Source: CALARM01 sp964431735 (lineage in GTDB: Bacteria; Vulcanimicrobiota; SpSt-956; JAKJGF01). Taken from it: DNA of 52,067 nt. Every line of letters begins with the position of its first letter. Position 1 is the stretch's first letter. A model generated the notes under the pieces. It was not told where the DNA came from and did no database searches. It saw nothing but the letters and a program-made list of their open reading frames with translations. A program made the translations under genes and the position numbers. The stretch spans positions 1-52,067 of the forward strand of contig CAYSLJ010000026.1 in the NCBI GenBank assembly GCA_964431735.1. Direction: 5' to 3'. Positions 49,724 through 52,067 of the stretch are shown here, piece after piece.

Positions 49724-51967
49724 CTACTGATTACCATCTGTCTCACCATCAGCAGGCTTTTCTTCCAGGCCATAGATTTTCTTCATAGATGTAATTGCTG
49801 CCGTCTTTAACTCGCCATTACCGGACTTCATGGCATCTACAAGCACATCTATCGCCCTGTCATCTCCCAGCAATCCCAGGGTTTCTAAGGCTCTGGTTTT
49901 TACGGTCATATCAGTTTCACTTCCGAGTAATTTTATAACAGGGTCAACCGATTTTTTATCTCCAATATATCCGAGAGAAATTACCGCATAACAGCGAACA
50001 TCTTTATCTTTATCTGAAAGAACTTTTATAAGAGACTCTACTGCTTTTTGAGAGCCTATATAACCAAGAGAATCTGCTGCAAAAGCCCGTATCTGACTGT
50101 CTTCATCATCAAGTGCTTTTACAAGAGGTTCTACAACTGCTTCATTGCCGCAATCTCCAAGTTTATCTGCAGCAAAACGTCTGAGCTCCGGCGCTTCGTC
50201 AGTAAGAAGTTTAAGAAGAGGCTCTATTGAAGATTCATCTATAAGATTACCCAGAGCTTTCATTGCAGTCTGCTGTACATCTATATTTTGATCTTTAAGT
50301 AATTCTACAAGAAGAGGGAAAGCTTTTTTTGCCACAAGATTACCGAGAGCTTCTGCTGCTTTAGCTTTTACCGATATGTCACTGTCTTTCAGAAGACTTA
50401 TAAGAGGCTCTACTGCCCGTTCATCTTTAAGATATCCAAGGGAATCTGCAGCATAACACCTGACAGATGTATCACTGTCTTTCAATAATGTTATAAGAGG
50501 CTCAATGGAAGAATTATCATTGAAATATCCAAGGGCATCTGCTGCTGCACCTCTTATGGCAGGGTCTTTATCTGACAGGAGAGAGAGTATGGGCTGAACT
50601 GCCCTGGTATCGGCAAGATTTGCCAGGTTTGTCATGGCAAAAATTCGAACGTCATTATATTGGCTGTTAAGGGATATAATAAGAAGTTCCAGTGCATTTT
50701 CATTCATAAAACCTGTAAGAGCTTCCGCCACAGTAGAACGAAGATTTGCATCGGATGATTTTAAAAGTTCAAAGAGAGGAACCATTGCTCTGCTGTCACC
50801 AAGGGCAGCAAGAGCCTGTACAGCATTCATTTTTACCTGTTCATCCTTATCTTCCAGGGCAATTATAAGAGGTTGAACTGCTTTTGTATCACCTAGTTTT
50901 CCCAGGGAAGCAGCAGCATTTGCCTTCACAGGACTGTCAAGATCGTTGAGAGCTTCTATAAGAGGCTCTACTGCGTTATTGTCTGAAAGATTGGCAAGGG
51001 AAATTGCTGCATATGCACGGACCTGGCCGTCTCCATCACCGAGAGCTTTTATAAGTGGAACAATTGCTCTCTTATCGGCAAGAGATCCGAGAGAATTTGC
51101 TGCCATAGCTCTTACAGAAGGTTCACTGTCTTTAAGAAGTTCAATAAGAGGAAGAACGGCAGCAGTATCACCCAGATAACCGAGTGCATCGGCAGCATTC
51201 CCTCTGACTTCAATATGTTCATCTTTAAGTAATGTTAATAATGGCTGTACAGCTTTTTTATCTGCAAGGGTTCCAAGAGCAATAGCAGCCGATGCCCTGA
51301 TATTAATGTCACTGTCTGAAAGGGCTTTTATAATTGTATCCAGAGCCTTTGGCCCTCCTATGGAAGCCATTGCTTCTATTACAGAACTTCTGACTCTCGG
51401 ATCACTGTCCTGTGCTGCTTCTGCAATATGGTCTGCTATATCAGCACCGTAAAGAGCTAAGAGCCTTACTGCCTGCTGCCTTACTTCTGGATAATCATCT
51501 TTAAGAGTTTTCAATATCGGTTCTTTTGGAGGAGGGGAAGAAAAATAACTGATTGATTGTAAAACACGATACCTTACAGAAGGATCTTTATCGGCCAGAA
51601 TTTCCATAATAGAAGTTACCAGATTATCGCCACTTATGGCTGCAATGGAATCTGCAGAACAGGCTCTTACCTCAGGGTCTTTATCTTTGAGGGCTTCCAC
51701 AAGTGGATTTATTATCTTTTCATCGGTAAAGTAACCAAGGGAATCTGCCGCTGCAGATCTTACGCCGCTATCCTGATCCTTCAGGGCTTCAATCAGCCTG
51801 TCAACTACAGAATTATCTCCCATTTTACCGAGCATACCGGCAGCATTTCTTCTTACATTCGGATCTTCACTTTTAAGATCTTTCAACAGATCTTCTGTGA
51901 GAGATGCTGCCATAGAACAGGTTTGTAATATAAAAACAAAGGCTACAATTAAAATAATTTTCTTCAT
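49724..51967 (-). CDS. Exported HEAT-repeat protein
   Basis: The product is 747 residues. A signal peptide (MKKIILIVAFVFILQTCSMA, cleavage near SMA-A) is followed by about 23 short HEAT repeats of 31 residues (e.g. AVEPLIEALNDLDSPVKANA, AVQPLLTLLKDEHIEVRGNA) filling the whole chain. There is no catalytic residue pattern. The repeats are of PBS-lyase HEAT type and strongly similar to each other, suggesting expansion by internal duplication. It is probably a periplasmic or surface scaffold. The N-terminal TCSMAAS could be read as a weak lipobox-like site, but cleavage by signal peptidase I seems more likely. SD AAAAGGAG precedes the ATG. Confidence 0.88.
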   Translation of the reverse strand: MKKIILIVAFVFILQTCSMAASLTEDLLKDLKSEDPNVRRNAAGMLGKMGDNSVVDRLIEALKDQDSGVRSAAADSLGYFTDEKIINPLVEALKDKDPEVRACSADSIAAISGDNLVTSIMEILADKDPSVRYRVLQSISYFSSPPPKEPILKTLKDDYPEVRQQAVRLLALYGADIADHIAEAAQDSDPRVRSSVIEAMASIGGPKALDTIIKALSDSDINIRASAAIALGTLADKKAVQPLLTLLKDEHIEVRGNAADALGYLGDTAAVLPLIELLKDSEPSVRAMAANSLGSLADKRAIVPLIKALGDGDGQVRAYAAISLANLSDNNAVEPLIEALNDLDSPVKANAAASLGKLGDTKAVQPLIIALEDKDEQVKMNAVQALAALGDSRAMVPLFELLKSSDANLRSTVAEALTGFMNENALELLIISLNSQYNDVRIFAMTNLANLADTRAVQPILSLLSDKDPAIRGAAADALGYFNDNSSIEPLITLLKDSDTSVRCYAADSLGYLKDERAVEPLISLLKDSDISVKAKAAEALGNLVAKKAFPLLVELLKDQNIDVQQTAMKALGNLIDESSIEPLLKLLTDEAPELRRFAADKLGDCGNEAVVEPLVKALDDEDSQIRAFAADSLGYIGSQKAVESLIKVLSDKDKDVRCYAVISLGYIGDKKSVDPVIKLLGSETDMTVKTRALETLGLLGDDRAIDVLVDAMKSGNGELKTAAITSMKKIYGLEEKPADGETDGNQ

Positions 51968-52014
51968 TAATAAGACTCCTTTTTCAACATATAATTTATA
52001 TGAACATTATAAAG

Positions 52015-52067
52015 CTTAGGGGTTGTCAAGAAATAACCCAATCATATTTACGTCTATATCGTGACGC
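52015..52067. mobile_element. Family C element, partial copy at window end
   Basis: CTTAGGGGTTGTCAAGAAAT, then CCCAATCATATTTACGTCTA and TATCGTGACGC to the window edge. It is the inverted right half of the element at 44578-44702. The rest lies outside the window. Confidence 0.75.

Overview
The window is a low-GC (roughly 35-40% by eye) bacterial chromosome segment, probably from an uncultured, deep-branching organism with a Gram-negative-type envelope. The evidence for that is a GT9 heptosyltransferase-like enzyme, lipobox lipoproteins, an exported lytic transglycosylase, and an abundance of TPR/HEAT scaffolds and signalling proteins. I cannot name the phylum. Several genes appear to use TTG starts behind good Shine-Dalgarno (SD) sequences. 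No rRNA or tRNA gene and no intact transposase gene were seen. One 100-N scaffold gap (27724-27823) sits inside a tandem repeat of a kinase gene.

Layout. 0.15-5.1 kb: HExxH metalloprotease, hybrid histidine kinase, PilZ protein, membrane/zinc-ribbon protein. 5.1-14.1 kb, mostly minus strand: FmdB-type zinc ribbon, lytic transglycosylase, TsaC/Sua5-type enzyme, TPR and HEAT-TPR proteins, an acidic unknown, an exported FxLYD-like protein, an aminotransferase and a small membrane ORF missed by length cutoffs. 14.3-21.1 kb: double receiver, HD-GYP protein, large TPR protein, small zinc-finger protein, RelA/SpoT-type synthetase, Smr protein. 21.1-28.7 kb: zinc-ribbon/HEAT and B-box proteins, an exported protein, an Old-Yellow-Enzyme-type reductase and a Ser/Thr kinase-receiver fusion. 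28.8-36.5 kb: surface polysaccharide genes (acetyltransferase, GT2, GT9, methyltransferase, GT2). 36.5-43.7 kb: stand-alone TtcA, response-regulator kinase, a TtcA-PAS-histidine kinase fusion, PP2C phosphatase, inositol-phosphatase family enzyme, PstS-like lipoprotein. 44.8-49.5 kb: double-parvulin lipoprotein, then a putative RiPP locus (precursor with four KPTCYAP cores, intergenic terminator, two radical SAM/SPASM enzymes) and a convergent flavoprotein. 49.7-52 kb: exported HEAT-repeat protein.

Three things stand out. (1) The KPTCYAP-repeat peptide followed by two paralogous SPASM enzymes looks like a multi-core peptide-modification system that I do not recognise. (2) A tRNA-thiolation (TtcA) domain with all its motif cysteines is fused in one reading frame to a PAS-histidine kinase, beside a stand-alone TtcA and a receiver-kinase. 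(3) Nearly every gene border carries arrays of a seven-base unit, GTGANNN, arranged as GTGA arm / (often a palindromic core) / TCAC arm. These arrays supply the stop codons of about a dozen genes. They coexist with small inverted-repeat elements: family A (6-7 bp target duplications), family B (TA duplications) and family C (tandem copies). One B copy is nested precisely inside an A copy.
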